A DNA stretch of 64,000 nt from Halalkaliarchaeum sp. AArc-CO (GCF_024972735.1 NZ_CP087723.1:186001-250000); one strand, 5' to 3'; positions 44,266 to 54,064 are shown, counted from the stretch's first letter. The notes: generated by a model from the letters alone, not told the origin. Program-made: numbers and translations.

Positions 44266-44535
44266 ATGTCCGTTCGACTTCTCGATTTCCACGCCGACTG
44301 GTGTGGCCCGTGCAAAACGCAGGACCCGATCCTCGAGGAGCTCTCCGAGGAGTGGGGCGACCGCTTCGAACTCGTCAAAGTCGACGTCGACGAAGAGCAG
44401 GACGTCGCAAACGAGTACCAGGTACGCTCGCTCCCGACCCTGATCGTGGAAAACGAAGACGGGATCGTCGACCGGTTCGTCGGCGTCACCCAGAAGGAGG
44501 ACCTCGAGGTCGCCCTCGAGGACGCCGGCGCCTGA
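44266..44535 (+). CDS. trxA: Thioredoxin
   Basis: An 89-residue thioredoxin with the active site DWCGPCK, a cis-Pro loop SLPTLIV and DVDEEQDVANEYQ. It is shorter than E. coli Trx at the N-terminus, missing the first strand, as in many archaeal minimal thioredoxins. It lies 76 bases after the DsrE2 gene and may support the sulfur genes by reducing their disulfides, but it could also be an independent housekeeping gene. Confidence 0.93.
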   Translation: MSVRLLDFHADWCGPCKTQDPILEELSEEWGDRFELVKVDVDEEQDVANEYQVRSLPTLIVENEDGIVDRFVGVTQKEDLEVALEDAGA

Positions 44536-44601
44536 AACGGGCAGCTCCTGTCGGTCGTCGCTTCTCGCAACTGTTAACAACGCGCCGCCAGTACTACGAC
44601 C

Positions 44602-44751
44602 ATGGCCAAGTTCGAACCCGCAGAGCGCCGCACGCTGGACAAACTCATCTGTATGCGCTGTAACGCCCGGAACCCGACGCGGGCGGACAGTTGCCGCAAA
44701 TGCGGCTACAGCCGTCTGCGTCCGAAAGCGAAGGAACGACGCAGCGCCTGA
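44602..44751 (+). CDS. rpl40e: 50S ribosomal protein L40e
   Basis: A 49-residue zinc-ribbon ribosomal protein, shared by archaea and eukaryotes. The sequence begins [14 protein letters not shown] and has the four ligands in CMRCNARNP and [12 protein letters not shown], ending KERRSA. Basic composition contrasts with its neighbours, as expected for a ribosomal protein. Start ATG 44602 follows an AT-rich promoter-like stretch (caactgttaacaac). Confidence 0.95.
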   Translation: MAKFEPAERRTLDKLICMRCNARNPTRADSCRKCGYSRLRPKAKERRSA

Positions 44752-44955
44752 TTCTGCTGTACGGCTGCAGATCGCACAGCTACAAAGCGATCCGCCGCAG
44801 AACGCACCACTGCTTTTCCGGGCGGAACTACCGAGCAGCGACTGCGATCGAAGCTGCGATATGCTGTGCCATTCGTCAACACACCACCCGAAACCGCCGG
44901 CAGGGCTTGCCGTAACTGACAGTTATAGAAGTCGTTGGCTGTATGCGTGTTATAC

Positions 44956-46233
44956 ATGACTCGTGGGTTTCGAACGGAGAGTCTCCACGCCGGGGCCGCC
45001 CCGGACCCGGCGACCGGAGCGCGTGCGACGCCGATCTATCGGACGACGTCCTACGAGTTCGGCGACGCCGACACCGCCGCCGACCTGTACGCGCTCCGCA
45101 CTGACGGGGACGTCTACTCTCGCATCTCTAATCCGACGGTGCGGACGCTTGCATCCCGGCTAGCCACGCTGGAGGGGGGCGTGGGCTGTGTCGCCACAGC
45201 CTCCGGGATGGCTGCGATCGACTCGATCACGACCGTCCTCGCACGCACCGGGGACAACGTCGTCGCCGCCGCGGAGATGTACGGCGGAACGAGCACGTAC
45301 TTCCGGACGATCGCGTCGCGTCGGGGGGTCGACGTGCGCCTGGTCGATCCCTGCTCGTACGACGAGTACGCGGCGGCGATCGACGACGACACCGCGTTCG
45401 TCCACGTGGAGACGATCGCGAACCCGTCGCTTCTCACCCCGGACCTCGAGCGGCTCGCCGACGTCGCCCACGAGCACGCTGTTCCGCTCGTCGTCGACAA
45501 CACGTTCGCCACGCCGGCGCTGTGTCGGCCGCTCGAACACGGCGCCGACGTCGTCTGGGAGTCGACGACGAAGTGGCTCCACGGCGGCGGCACGACGGTC
45601 GGCGGCGTCGTCGTCGACGGGGGGACGTTCCCGTGGGACCACCCGGAGGCCGACTACCCCGAACTCTCCGGCGAGAACCCCGCTTTCGACGTCGACTTCG
45701 CGGAACGGTTCGGCGACGCGGCGCTGACGCACGTCCTCCGACACCGGGCGCTTCGGATCCTCGGTAACGGCCAGTCGCCCGACGACGCCTGGCAGACGCT
45801 CCAGGGAATCGAGACGCTGCCGTTGCGGATGGACCGCCACTGTGAGAACGCCGTGATCGTCGCCGAGGAACTGCAGGACGATCCCCGCGTCGACTGGGTG
45901 AGCTATCCGGGGCTGCCGGAGCATCCGACCCACGACAACGCAGAGCGATATCTTGACGGGTTCGGGGGAATGGTGACGTTCGGGCTCTCTGCGGGGCAGG
46001 CGGCGGCACGGCGGTTCTGCGAGTCGGTCGAACTTGCAAGCTTCCTCGCGAACGTGGGCGACTCGAAGACGCTCGTGATTCATCCCGCCAGCACCACTCA
46101 CGCCCAGTTGACCCCGGACGAACAGCGCGAGGCGGGGGTGCCGCCGGACATGGTTCGGCTGTCGGTCGGCATCGAGGATCCGGCCGACATTCTCGGCGAC
46201 ATCGACGCGGGACTGCGGGAGGCGACAGAATGA
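44956..46233 (+). CDS. metY: O-acetylhomoserine sulfhydrylase (aminocarboxypropyltransferase)
   Basis: A 425-residue PLP enzyme of the Cys/Met family that makes homocysteine from O-acetylhomoserine and sulfide. Signatures: [68 protein letters not shown], the PLP lysine motif [11 protein letters not shown] and the long C-terminal [15 protein letters not shown] stretch typical of MetY. The neighbour metX supplies the substrate, 76 bases downstream. ATG 44956 is chosen because the family-typical MTRGF start begins there. Confidence 0.93.
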   Translation: MTRGFRTESLHAGAAPDPATGARATPIYRTTSYEFGDADTAADLYALRTDGDVYSRISNPTVRTLASRLATLEGGVGCVATASGMAAIDSITTVLARTGDNVVAAAEMYGGTSTYFRTIASRRGVDVRLVDPCSYDEYAAAIDDDTAFVHVETIANPSLLTPDLERLADVAHEHAVPLVVDNTFATPALCRPLEHGADVVWESTTKWLHGGGTTVGGVVVDGGTFPWDHPEADYPELSGENPAFDVDFAERFGDAALTHVLRHRALRILGNGQSPDDAWQTLQGIETLPLRMDRHCENAVIVAEELQDDPRVDWVSYPGLPEHPTHDNAERYLDGFGGMVTFGLSAGQAAARRFCESVELASFLANVGDSKTLVIHPASTTHAQLTPDEQREAGVPPDMVRLSVGIEDPADILGDIDAGLREATE

Positions 46234-46309
46234 GGGACAGGATGCGGAAGCAACCGACAACTGGGGACGACACGATGACAGCGCAACCGACGACAACGGA
46301 CGCGACACG

Positions 46310-47551
46310 ATGACAGAACCAACGACATCGGAAGGCGAGCCTGCGGCCGACGGCGGACGTCGCGAGGAGACCGCACACGAATCGGACGTGATCTCGGTCG
46401 GCGAGTTCACCTTCGAGTGCGGGGAGTCGATTCCGGACCTGGAGGTCGCATACGAGGCGTACGGCGAGTTCGACGGCGACAACGCTGTGCTGGTGTGTCA
46501 CGCACTCACCGGGAGCCAGAACGTTGCCAGGACGCCGGAGGCAGACACCGGGCAGGCCGGCCAGGCGCGGGCCTGGTGGGGCGACGTCATCGGCGCGGGC
46601 AAGTACGTCGACACCACCGAGTACTACGTCGTCTGCGCCAACGTTCCGGGGTCGTGTTACGGGACGACCGGACCGTCGAGCGAGGGGCCGGACGGCGACC
46701 CCTGGGGATCTGACTTCCCGCCAGTGACGGTCGAAGACTGGGCCAGAGCCCAGCGCCGACTCCTGGACGAACTCGGCGTGGGGCGGCTGCACGCAGTGAT
46801 CGGGGGAAGCGTCGGCGGGATGAACGTCCTCGAGTGGGCCAAACGGTATCCCGACGACGTCCGGCGGATCGTTCCGGTCGCGGCGGCGCCCAGGCTCGAC
46901 GCGCAGTGTCTCGGACTCGACGCCGCCGCCAGGCGGGCGATCCGGGCGGATCCGAACTGGAACGGCGGCGACTACTACGGCGAGGCTCAGGAGCCGCCGA
47001 AGCGCGGGCTCGCGATCGCCCGGCAGATCGGCCACGTGATGTACCACTCGAAGGCGTCGATGGAGCGAAAGTTCGGCCGGCGGACAGCCGGTCGAGAAGC
47101 CGCAGCGAACGCCGGCACGGAGTTGTTCCCGCAGGATCACGCCGGTGCGTACTTCCCGTACCGGGAGGTGGAGTCGTACCTCGACTACCAGGCTGGCAAG
47201 TTCGTCGAGCGCTTCGACGCAAACACGTATCTGTATCTCACGCGGGCGATGGACGAGTACGACCTCGCGGCCGACTACGGCTCTGACGCGGCGGCGCTTG
47301 CGGCGTTCGAGGGGGAGGCGCTGGTGATCTCCTTTACGGGCGACTGGCATTTCACCGTCGAGCAGTCCGCCGAGGTGGCCCGGGCGTTCCGGGCCGGAGA
47401 CACGCCGGTCGCCCACCACGTCGTCGAGTCGGATCACGGCCACGACGCGTTCCTGGTGGAACCCGAGAACGTCGGCCCGCCGATCCGGGACTTCCTCGCG
47501 GAGGGTGTCGAGGGCAAGTCGGTAACCGACACCAAAATCGACGAAGCGTAA
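46310..47551 (+). CDS. metX: Homoserine O-acetyltransferase
   Basis: A 413-residue alpha/beta-hydrolase-fold acyltransferase that acetylates homoserine. The nucleophile Ser is in [19 protein letters not shown]; the catalytic Asp lies near [13 protein letters not shown] and the His in [12 protein letters not shown]. The MetX-typical [17 protein letters not shown] motif is present. The first 30 residues are an acidic, low-complexity extension seen in halophilic versions. Operonic with metY, so homocysteine is made by direct sulfhydrylation. Confidence 0.93.
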   Translation: MTEPTTSEGEPAADGGRREETAHESDVISVGEFTFECGESIPDLEVAYEAYGEFDGDNAVLVCHALTGSQNVARTPEADTGQAGQARAWWGDVIGAGKYVDTTEYYVVCANVPGSCYGTTGPSSEGPDGDPWGSDFPPVTVEDWARAQRRLLDELGVGRLHAVIGGSVGGMNVLEWAKRYPDDVRRIVPVAAAPRLDAQCLGLDAAARRAIRADPNWNGGDYYGEAQEPPKRGLAIARQIGHVMYHSKASMERKFGRRTAGREAAANAGTELFPQDHAGAYFPYREVESYLDYQAGKFVERFDANTYLYLTRAMDEYDLAADYGSDAAALAAFEGEALVISFTGDWHFTVEQSAEVARAFRAGDTPVAHHVVESDHGHDAFLVEPENVGPPIRDFLAEGVEGKSVTDTKIDEA

Positions 47552-47621
47552 CCGACAGGTGGCCGCGATCGCGGCCCGTTTGTGGAAGTACTTTTCACCG
47601 AGGAGAGAGTTCAGGAGAGTA

Positions 47622-48857
47622 ATGACGTTCTGGGGGGACCAGCGGGCGCAAGCGCTACAGGTCGGAGCCGTACTCCTGTTCGGCTTTCTGATCGTCGGGC
47701 TCGCGGTGTACCAGATCTCGGTGGTGCCCGAGCAGAACCGCCAGGTGGAGTTCGACGCCTACCAGGACGCCGCTCGCGACGTGGCCGACCTCAGGGGGGA
47801 CGTGCTCGCGAGCGCCGGTCGGGACGTGACGTCGACGACGACGGTCAAAACCGGCGCGCGATACCCCCCGCGGGCGGTGTTCGTGAACCCGCCACCATCG
47901 ACCGGGAGCCTCGGGCTCGGCGATCCGACGACCGTCCGGATCGAGAACGCACAGGCGGTCAGCTCCGAGGACGCCAACACGCAGGCGTACTGGGACGGCA
48001 CCGCACGAGAGTTCGAGACGAAGCCGGCCCGGTTTGCCCCCGCCTACAGCGACTTCGAGGGGCTCCCGATCGTCGTGACCGGCGAGGCGTCGTTCCGGGA
48101 CGCCGGCGACCGCCTCGTCCCGGCCGGCGGGCAGACGCTCCTGCAGGGCGACCGGCTCCAGTTGATCGCGATCGACGGCGACATGGACGCGAGCGGGCTG
48201 GAAACGCAGGTGACGACCGACCCGATAAGCGCCGCCGAGCGGACGGTCGTCGTCGAGGGCGAGGGCGACGAGGACATCACCGTCGAGATCGCGCCCGGGA
48301 GCGACCCGGCGGCCTGGAACGAGACGTTCGGCGACCGCCTGCTCGACCGCGAGGACGTCGTGGCGGTCGAGGCCCGGGACGAAACGGTCGCAGTCACGCT
48401 CGATGGCGACCGGAACTACCGGCTCAAACTGGGCAAGGTCGAACTCCGCGAACGCGGTGACGTCGTGAGCGCCGACGAACCCGGCGTCGCCTACGTCGTG
48501 GCGAAAAGCGACGAGGTGTCGACGATCGCACAGGGGGCGAGCAAGGTGCTTCGGGTGGAGGTTCGGGACGCGTTCAACAACCCGGCGGCCGGAGTCGACG
48601 TGGAGTTCGAAATAACGGAAGGGAGCGGGGAATTACTGTACGAAAACGTGAAGACGACCGAACGTGGAGAAGCGAGAACAATGTTTTATCCCGATTCCGA
48701 TGAGTCTGAGATCACAGCAACAGTATCTGCTGCGGAGACTGGTGTTGATGAGAAGGTCTTCATAGTATATCGTATCGATCCAGATGACGGAGGGCCTGGA
48801 AACGGAGGGCCTGGAAACGGAGGGCCTGGAAACGGAGGGCCTCCGTGGACAAGGTAA
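47622..48857 (+). CDS. Pilin-like membrane-anchored protein with C-terminal Big-like domain
   Basis: A 411-residue protein. A type IV pilin-like N-terminus (RAQALQVGAVLLFGFLIVGL, then YQISVVPEQN) precedes a long beta-rich extracellular region. Residues about 300-385 look like a bacterial Ig-like (Big) domain (VLRVEVRDAFNNPAAGVDVE, TEGSGELLYENVKT). The gene ends in repeats of GGPGN (see 48789-48842). The last 250 bases are clearly poorer in GC than the rest, suggesting a separately acquired domain. ATG 47622 is preferred over the upstream in-frame start at 47559. Function unknown; surface structure likely. Confidence 0.75.
   Translation: MTFWGDQRAQALQVGAVLLFGFLIVGLAVYQISVVPEQNRQVEFDAYQDAARDVADLRGDVLASAGRDVTSTTTVKTGARYPPRAVFVNPPPSTGSLGLGDPTTVRIENAQAVSSEDANTQAYWDGTAREFETKPARFAPAYSDFEGLPIVVTGEASFRDAGDRLVPAGGQTLLQGDRLQLIAIDGDMDASGLETQVTTDPISAAERTVVVEGEGDEDITVEIAPGSDPAAWNETFGDRLLDREDVVAVEARDETVAVTLDGDRNYRLKLGKVELRERGDVVSADEPGVAYVVAKSDEVSTIAQGASKVLRVEVRDAFNNPAAGVDVEFEITEGSGELLYENVKTTERGEARTMFYPDSDESEITATVSAAETGVDEKVFIVYRIDPDDGGPGNGGPGNGGPGNGGPPWTR
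48789..48842 (+). repeat. 15-bp tandem repeat coding GGPGN
   Basis: The unit ggagggcctggaaac is repeated three times without change (48789-48803, 48804-48818, 48819-48833), followed by a partial fourth copy ending in ggagggcct. It encodes GGPGN-GGPGN-GGPGN-GGP. The identical bases suggest recent slippage, so copy number may vary between strains. It lies at the C-terminus of the pilin-like protein and is glycine/proline-rich, probably flexible. Confidence 0.9.
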
Positions 48858-48916
48858 AGGCTATCAGCATGAATTCGTCCGAGCAGGTACCAATGCTGTC
48901 GCGCGACTAGTCCACT

Positions 48917-49498
48917 TTATTCCTCGTCCACGACTTCCGGATCCGCAAGCGCCGACTGCAGCGAGTCGAGGCCGTTGATCCACTCGGAGACGAGCCCGTA
49001 GTCGATGTCTTCGGCGATCTGGACGTCGAGTTCCGTGCCGTCGATCACCAGCGTCCCCGCCTGGACGACGTAGCCCAGTGCGGCGTCGAGGTCCTCTTCG
49101 TGTTCAGCGTCGGCGGCGGCTCTGAGGTACTCTTCGACGGTGCCTTCCTCGACCGCCCCGCCGACGACGAACTCTTCGGCGGCGTAAAAGACGGGGACGA
49201 GGCTTGTCTGGACGCCGTCGATCAACATCAGCTTGTCCTCGTCGTCGAATTCCACCTCGGTGAGTACGATCTCCCGGACGTCGTTGATCTCCTCGACCGC
49301 GCGGTCGTCGTCGATCCGGCCCTCCTCGTAGGCGGTCAGAATCTTCGCGACCGCGATGGCGGCGTCGTCCTGGAGGTTCAAAAGCAGGCGCGCGGAGTCC
49401 TCCTCTTCGGGGTCCAGTTCCTCCTCACGGAGGCGTTCGATCCAGTTCTGCCAGCGTTCTTCCGAATAGAACGACTCGACGGGCTCGTCCTCGGTCAT
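48917..49498 (-). CDS. Conserved haloarchaeal protein (DUF2150-like)
   Basis: A 193-residue, very acidic, all-helical protein with no metal site, signal or membrane segment. It starts MTEDEPVESFYSEERWQNWI and contains DDAAIAVAKILTAYEEGRI and AEEFVVGGAVEEGTVEEYL. It matches, from memory, the archaeal DUF2150 family of unknown function. ATG 49496-49498 is the family start; upstream in-frame sequence is rejected. It lies between the pilin-like gene and the TatD-like gene. Confidence 0.8.
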   Translation of the reverse strand: MTEDEPVESFYSEERWQNWIERLREEELDPEEEDSARLLLNLQDDAAIAVAKILTAYEEGRIDDDRAVEEINDVREIVLTEVEFDDEDKLMLIDGVQTSLVPVFYAAEEFVVGGAVEEGTVEEYLRAAADAEHEEDLDAALGYVVQAGTLVIDGTELDVQIAEDIDYGLVSEWINGLDSLQSALADPEVVDEE

Positions 49499-49601
49499 GT
49501 CCAAACCCTTCGTTGCTGCGTTCAAATGCCTTTCTTCTCCACGTTCGTGCGTGGATCCCTGGCGTGACCAGCGGAACCGCAGGACTGAACGATGGTTCTC
49601 G

Positions 49602-50492
49602 CTATTCCGCCGACTCGGCGGCCCCAAGCGTCGCCTCGGTGTCGACGTCGTACGCGAGCGCCGGCGTCTCGACGTGCGCGCGCCGAACGGCCTCCTCGTG
49701 GCCCTCCTCGAGCAGCCATCGGACCCGCCGTGGGACGGTTTTCGGCCCGAGCACCGCCCCCGGCCGGTCGGGGTCGTCGACGAAGTCGGTCTCCATCAGG
49801 AACGGCGCGTCGGACTTGGCCGCGACGCGGAGGCGCTCCGTTTCGCTCATCACGCTCGGGATCGGCCCCGCGAGGCGTCCACCGGCGTAGTGTTTGACCA
49901 CCCGCGTCCGGTCGAGCCCCCTGTCTTCGGCCCACTCGGCGATCTCGGTGAGGTCCTCGGCGCCTTCGGTGTGGAGCTGGACCGCACAGTCGAGATCGGC
50001 TGCGAGTTCGAAGGCGCGTTTCATCACCTCGTTTGCGGCGTCCATGACTGCCGGCTCCGCCTCGTAGTGCGGTCGCCCGGACTTGAGGGCGAGCGCCCGG
50101 CCTTCCGCGACGTACTCGGCGGCGATCTCCAGTCCGCCGGCCATCAGGTCTGCTGCCTCCTCGGGCGTGAATCCCCGATCGTCGACGAGCCGACTGATCA
50201 GGGTCGGGTGTACGCCCAGGACGGGCCATGCCGTGCCGGGCAAAAGCGACGACGCCTCCGCGACGATCCCGATGGTGGTTTCGAACACCTGGCGGAACTG
50301 CTCGGGCTCGTCGGGTTCGACGTCGAGGTGCCAGGAGGGTTTGTTGACCACGAGGAGGTGGGTGCCGCCCAGCCGGACGAAGTCCCGGACGGCGTCCATA
50401 CCGCGTCCGCGTTCGGGGTCGAGATGCAGATGGTTGTCCAGTACTGGCGTGTCGAGTTCGTCCATGAGGAATGGGTCGACCGCGGGATCCAT
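49602..50492 (-). CDS. TatD-related metal-dependent hydrolase
   Basis: A 296-residue amidohydrolase-type TIM barrel. Metal ligands are in VLDNHLHLDPERG, VLGVHPTLISRL, CAVQLHTEGAEDL and PFLMETDFVDDPDRPG. This is a TatD-related family widespread in archaea and distinct from the canonical nuclease TatD, so the substrate is unproven. ATG 50490-50492 is used; 50463-50465 is an alternative. The next features to the right are the left end of the tnpB element. Confidence 0.85.
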   Translation of the reverse strand: MDPAVDPFLMDELDTPVLDNHLHLDPERGRGMDAVRDFVRLGGTHLLVVNKPSWHLDVEPDEPEQFRQVFETTIGIVAEASSLLPGTAWPVLGVHPTLISRLVDDRGFTPEEAADLMAGGLEIAAEYVAEGRALALKSGRPHYEAEPAVMDAANEVMKRAFELAADLDCAVQLHTEGAEDLTEIAEWAEDRGLDRTRVVKHYAGGRLAGPIPSVMSETERLRVAAKSDAPFLMETDFVDDPDRPGAVLGPKTVPRRVRWLLEEGHEEAVRRAHVETPALAYDVDTEATLGAAESAE

Positions 50493-50564
50493 AGGGGTTC
50501 TCGTTGACCTGTCGAATACAGCGTCCCCTCGACCCGGGTATGCATTCAGCATAAGATAGCGCGG

Positions 50565-50730
50565 AGCCCCCTTCCTCAACGAGCAGCGCAGAGAGACGCC
50601 TGTCTCTCAAGCAGCGCAGTAGGGAGGGGAGGAGCGCGTCACGCTCTCCACCAACACTGCTCTCTGCACTCGGCCAATTCCCCAATACCTAATAAAAGAA
50701 TTTAACTGAATAGAAAACATTGAAACACGT
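50565..50730 (+). other. Left end of the IS200/IS605-type (tnpB) element
   Basis: The region before tnpB holds stem-loops, such as gagagac-gcct-gtctctc at about 50591-50608, and the phrases cctcaacgagcagcgcag and gcgcagtagggaggggagg. Related phrases recur at the right end of the element (cctcaacgagcgaacc and gaagtagggtggggtag, 53131-53175), so the two ends form matching structures. No tnpA is present, so the element depends on a partner in trans. A TATA-like sequence (aataaaagaatttaac, near 50691) precedes the ATG. Confidence 0.55.
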
Positions 50731-51597
50731 ATGGAAGTGCGTCGAACGTTGCCGGTCAAACTCCTCGTAACCGACAGCGACAGAGACGCACTTCTCGAAA
50801 CCATCGACCAGTACAAACACTGTGCTAACGAAACCAGCGACCACTGCTGGGACGAGAACGACTACAAGAAAACAGCCAAGTACGCTGTCAAAGACGAGCT
50901 CTACCACGACCTGAAAACAGAGCACGACTTGACGGCGAATCTCGTCCAGCAAGCCATCTTCCAGGCCGGTGAAGCCGTCAAATCTGGCGTCGAACGCCTC
51001 GAAAAGAACGAAGACACCAGCCAACCCGAGTTTACCGCTGACACCGCTCGGTACGACAAACGCGCTGCAACCTTCCACACCGACCACGTCTCGTTGTCCA
51101 CCGTGGACGGACGCATCGAGGCCGACTATGTTCTCCCAGCAGACGAGACAAACACACCGTTCGAAGAATACCTCAACGGCGACGAGTGGGAATTCCGTAC
51201 CAGCACACTCCACTACAAGCCGTTCGACGACGAGTTCTGGCTGCACATCGGCTTCAAACGGGTCGAGGAAGACACCGACAGCACCCATACTGACGCCGCT
51301 GTCCCTGAGCACAATACAGTCCTTGGGATCGACCTCGGCGTCGAAAATCTTGCTGTCGCGTCAACCGGGCGGTTCTGGACGGGCGACGAACTTGACCACT
51401 GGCACCGCGAGTTCCAGCAACGCCGTGGAAACCTCCAGCAAGCAGGCTCACAGGAGGCCCACCGCACACTCCAGCGTGTCAGCAAGAAGGAAACGGCCTA
51501 CTACAAGCAGTATCTCCACATCGTCGCCAACGAGATTGTCGAGGAGGCGGTCGAAAACGACTGTTCGGTGATCGCCTTCGAGGATTTAACTGACATC

Positions 51598-52660
51598 GAG
51601 CCTGTCATAGAATCCATCTCATAGCTTCTCACAGCCCGGATTGTTTCCTCGCTCGTAGTTGGTGATGGCCACGACGAGTCGGAGACACAGCGCAAGGAAC
51701 ACTTCTGTCCGTGCGTGGACGCGGCCTCGGGCGCAGACCTGCCCGAGGCCGCAGTCCTTGACTGCGTCGTTGGTTCGTTCGACTCCTGTCCGGTTGTTGT
51801 ACGTCTCCTCCAAGATGGACTGTTTCAGCTGCACGTCCTCGCTGTGTTCCTCGATTCGGTCTTCGATCCTGTACTCGATGTCTTTCGGGTCGTCAGTGTT
51901 TCGCGGATTGTATGGAGCGATTGGCACGACCCCTGCGGCCAGCAGGTGGTCGTGCCAATCGAGGATGTCGTAGGCGCTGTCTCCCAGCATCCAGACCGGT
52001 GTATCGACGGCGAGCGCGTCACGCGTGACGCGCATCGCCGTCTCCTGATCCGCTTGTTTGGCCTGTGTGAACTCCGCTGCTATCGGGATCTTTGAACCGG
52101 TTGAAACGATCGTACAGCCGAAGCCGTAGTAGTATTCCTCAGCTGTTGGATCGTAATTCCACGAGGCAGCGTCGTTGTGTTGGATCGCTTCAACGTGGGT
52201 CGAATCGATGGAGTACGTGGAGTCGAGCAGGCCGCGGGCGGCGGCCTGCTCGACGAGTCTGTCGAAGACATCGTCAATAACGTGTTCGAGGTCGGTGAGA
52301 AAGCGATCAACCGTGTCTCTGGATGGCGGTTTGTCGAGTCCGCAGTAGTACCAGACAAGGCCGTTCTGAAGTTCTCGTGTCACCGGACGTGTGCCGTAGA
52401 CATCCTCGTAGTAGCAGTGCAAAAAGCCGCGAAAGAGATCAGGTGGCTCGTGAACTCGTGTTCGCCCCCGGCGAGCGGGGGCGAACACGTCGTACTCCAG
52501 CAGAAACTCGAACTCAAGATGGTCGAACAGCGATACCGTCTCGGTAGCCGCGACATTCAAGAAGTCGTCTACCGAAGCTACGTCTTGCAGGGCTGTGCTG
52601 GTGTTGGACACACTTCGCGCACCCTGCCGCTTCGTACGTGACGCTTTCTATGACAGGCTC
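51598..52660 (-). mobile_element. ISH11-like insertion sequence (IS5 family)
   Basis: Full-length 1063-bp insertion with 15-bp inverted repeats: gagcctgtcatagaa at 51598-51612 and its exact inverse at 52646-52660. It is flanked by a 7-bp duplication, tgacatc, at 51591-51597 and 52661-52667. From memory, ISH11 of Halobacterium is about 1068 bp with 15-bp ends and a 7-bp duplication, so size and ends agree. One transposase gene on the minus strand fills it. Sharp repeats and an intact transposase suggest recent insertion. Confidence 0.93.
51619..52611 (-). CDS. ISH11-like DDE transposase
   Basis: A 330-residue DDE transposase. The catalytic acidic residues fit [12 protein letters not shown] (first D), [14 protein letters not shown] (second D) and the Y-x2-R-x3-E-like [14 protein letters not shown] (E). 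The N-terminal [20 protein letters not shown] and [14 protein letters not shown] regions bind DNA. It is complete, with no stops, so may be active. It can also act on the related 405-bp element at 57324-57728, whose ends differ from its own at only one base of 15. Confidence 0.92.
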   Translation of the reverse strand: MSNTSTALQDVASVDDFLNVAATETVSLFDHLEFEFLLEYDVFAPARRGRTRVHEPPDLFRGFLHCYYEDVYGTRPVTRELQNGLVWYYCGLDKPPSRDTVDRFLTDLEHVIDDVFDRLVEQAAARGLLDSTYSIDSTHVEAIQHNDAASWNYDPTAEEYYYGFGCTIVSTGSKIPIAAEFTQAKQADQETAMRVTRDALAVDTPVWMLGDSAYDILDWHDHLLAAGVVPIAPYNPRNTDDPKDIEYRIEDRIEEHSEDVQLKQSILEETYNNRTGVERTNDAVKDCGLGQVCARGRVHARTEVFLALCLRLVVAITNYERGNNPGCEKL

Positions 52661-52979
52661 TGACATCCGCAAACGAGCACAGGGGGCGACGTGGCATCAC
52701 CGCTGGCGGTTTAACCGCCTGTATGAGTACGTCGAGTACAAAGCGAAGGCCTACGGGATCGACGTTGAGGAGTTGGAGCGGAGTCCGCAGGCGAAGACGG
52801 TGCCAGCCTACTACACGTCCCAGCGATGCAGCAGTTGTGGGTTCACCCACGAGGACAACCGCCCCACGCAAGAGCACTTCGAGTGCCAGAAGTGTGGCTA
52901 CGAGAATCACGCCGACTACAACGCCGCCAAGAACGTGGCAGTACGCTGCTGTCGGCGGCTACTCCGCCGCAACCAGACC

Positions 52980-53175
52980 GGGGGCGACGGAGGCGCACCC
53001 GTAAACGTTGCGCTGAATGGCGGGACGATGACCGTGACCGTGTAAGCACCGAAGCCCCTTGGACGGGGAGACGGGCCTCTCCGGGCCACCGGTCTTGGTG
53101 GCCGGAACGGGAGTCCACGTCAAAGCCCCACCCTCAACGAGCGAACCGCGTATGCGATGAGCGAAGTAGGGTGGG
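52980..53175 (+). ncRNA. Putative omega/guide RNA and right end of the tnpB element
   Basis: The 3' part of tnpB and the following 130 bases contain strong stem-loops: gggccaccggtcttggtggc near 53079-53098, and ccccaccc...gggtgggg spanning about 53124-53170. In haloarchaeal IS1341-type elements a sense RNA overlapping the 3' end of tnpB is known and serves as guide RNA. The same layout here supports such an RNA, but its 3' end and guide are not determined. The stretch just after 53175 would be the guide. The following DNA to 53273 has no gene. Confidence 0.5.
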
Positions 53176-53273
53176 GTAGTTTACATACGGGAAGTTCTTT
53201 TGAGAGGGCATCTCGCCTCTCTCGTTGGGAACTGGTATTGGGGCTTTATTGTGTTCCCAGTGAAACCATTAGT

Positions 53274-53747
53274 ATGGCGCTTGATGTCGAGGTTCCGGAA
53301 TCACCAGACCTCTCGAACCGGGGGATGCCACGCGAGTTTGAGTGGCAGGAAGAGACGCTCGGATCGGAGGACTTCTACCGAGAGGATATCGAAGACCTGC
53401 TAGAGGAGGGTGCGTGGAAGGAGGGATTCAACGAGTGGGCCGCGTACACGAATCTCGACGAAGAGCAGGTCCGAATCGTTAGCGACCTCGGCCTGTTCCA
53501 GGCGTTCGACTTCTACTGGGACCCGACCGAAAATCGTCTTCGCTTCGACGCCCCGACGATTCCGGACGACTGGCGTAAGCGAGACGTGACCGAATCGCTC
53601 GATTCGGGCACGGTTTCGATGATCGACGGTGCGTTAGATAATCTCGGCCGGGCTGTACAGGAGGTACTGGAGAATTACCTCGAACGGAACGACGAAGCGT
53701 CCGACTTCGGTTGGGGTGAGGAGACGTACGGCAAACGCGGAGAGTGA
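53274..53747 (+). CDS. Uncharacterised acidic protein
   Basis: A 157-residue acidic soluble protein that I do not recognise. It has no metal ligands, signal or membrane segment. Residues 20-80 contain SNRGMPREFEWQEETLGSED and GFNEWAAYTNLDEEQVRIV; aromatic and acidic content is high (FQAFDFYWDPTENRLRFD). The C-terminus holds a helix (MIDGALDNLGRAVQEVLENYL). ATG 53274 follows a possible promoter (gggctttattgtgttcccag). It sits alone between the tnpB element and the hairpin region, so may belong to accessory DNA. Confidence 0.6.
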   Translation: MALDVEVPESPDLSNRGMPREFEWQEETLGSEDFYREDIEDLLEEGAWKEGFNEWAAYTNLDEEQVRIVSDLGLFQAFDFYWDPTENRLRFDAPTIPDDWRKRDVTESLDSGTVSMIDGALDNLGRAVQEVLENYLERNDEASDFGWGEETYGKRGE

Positions 53748-53897
53748 TCCCAGTGCGGTTTCTCGCCACCGCGAACCGGAGATACCAATCGCAGTCGCGT
53801 TGGGAACGAATGATCGTCCGTGCGAGGACTATCTCGGGATTCGGCACAACTGGAAAAATAGCAATCGTCTTTTTCTCTACACATAAGCAAGGCGAGT

Positions 53898-53974
53898 GCC
53901 TCGGGGTCGTACGGAAGACTTCGTCTTCCGTGATGACGAGAGACGAAGTCTCTCGAACCACTTGGCCCCGAGGC
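53898..53974. repeat. Three-way-junction palindromic element
   Basis: An outer stem (gcctcgggg at 53898-53906 with ccccgaggc at 53966-53974) encloses two perfect hairpins with three-base loops: acggaagac-ttc-gtcttccgt (53911-53931) and cgagagac-gaa-gtctctcg (53937-53955). As RNA it would fold to a three-way junction; as DNA it is a cluster of cruciform-prone palindromes. It lies in a 634-base stretch without genes and is related in style to the hairpin array that follows. Function unknown. Confidence 0.7.
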
Positions 53975-54064
53975 GGTTCACTAAGTGGTATGTGAGTCAC
54001 CTGTATCGACTGGTTACTACGGGTTTCAAAGAGTACATGACTCAAATAAGGCGTTGTCGAGTAG

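Larger units (their letters stand above)
50731..53045 (+). pseudogene. tnpB: TnpB (IS1341-type) split by an ISH11-like element
   Basis: When the inserted element (51598-52660) and one copy of its target duplication are removed, the two parts join in frame to a 414-residue TnpB. The RuvC-like residues are all intact: D201 (LGIDLGVENLAV), E284 (IAFEDLTD) and D372 (ADYNAAKN). The zinc ribbon is C343-xx-C346 and C362-xx-C365. TnpB is an RNA-guided DNA nuclease in studied members. Here it is cut after codon 289, so the gene is silent in this genome, but nothing else seems decayed. The C-terminal part also starts with a chance in-frame segment from the inserted element. Confidence 0.9.
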
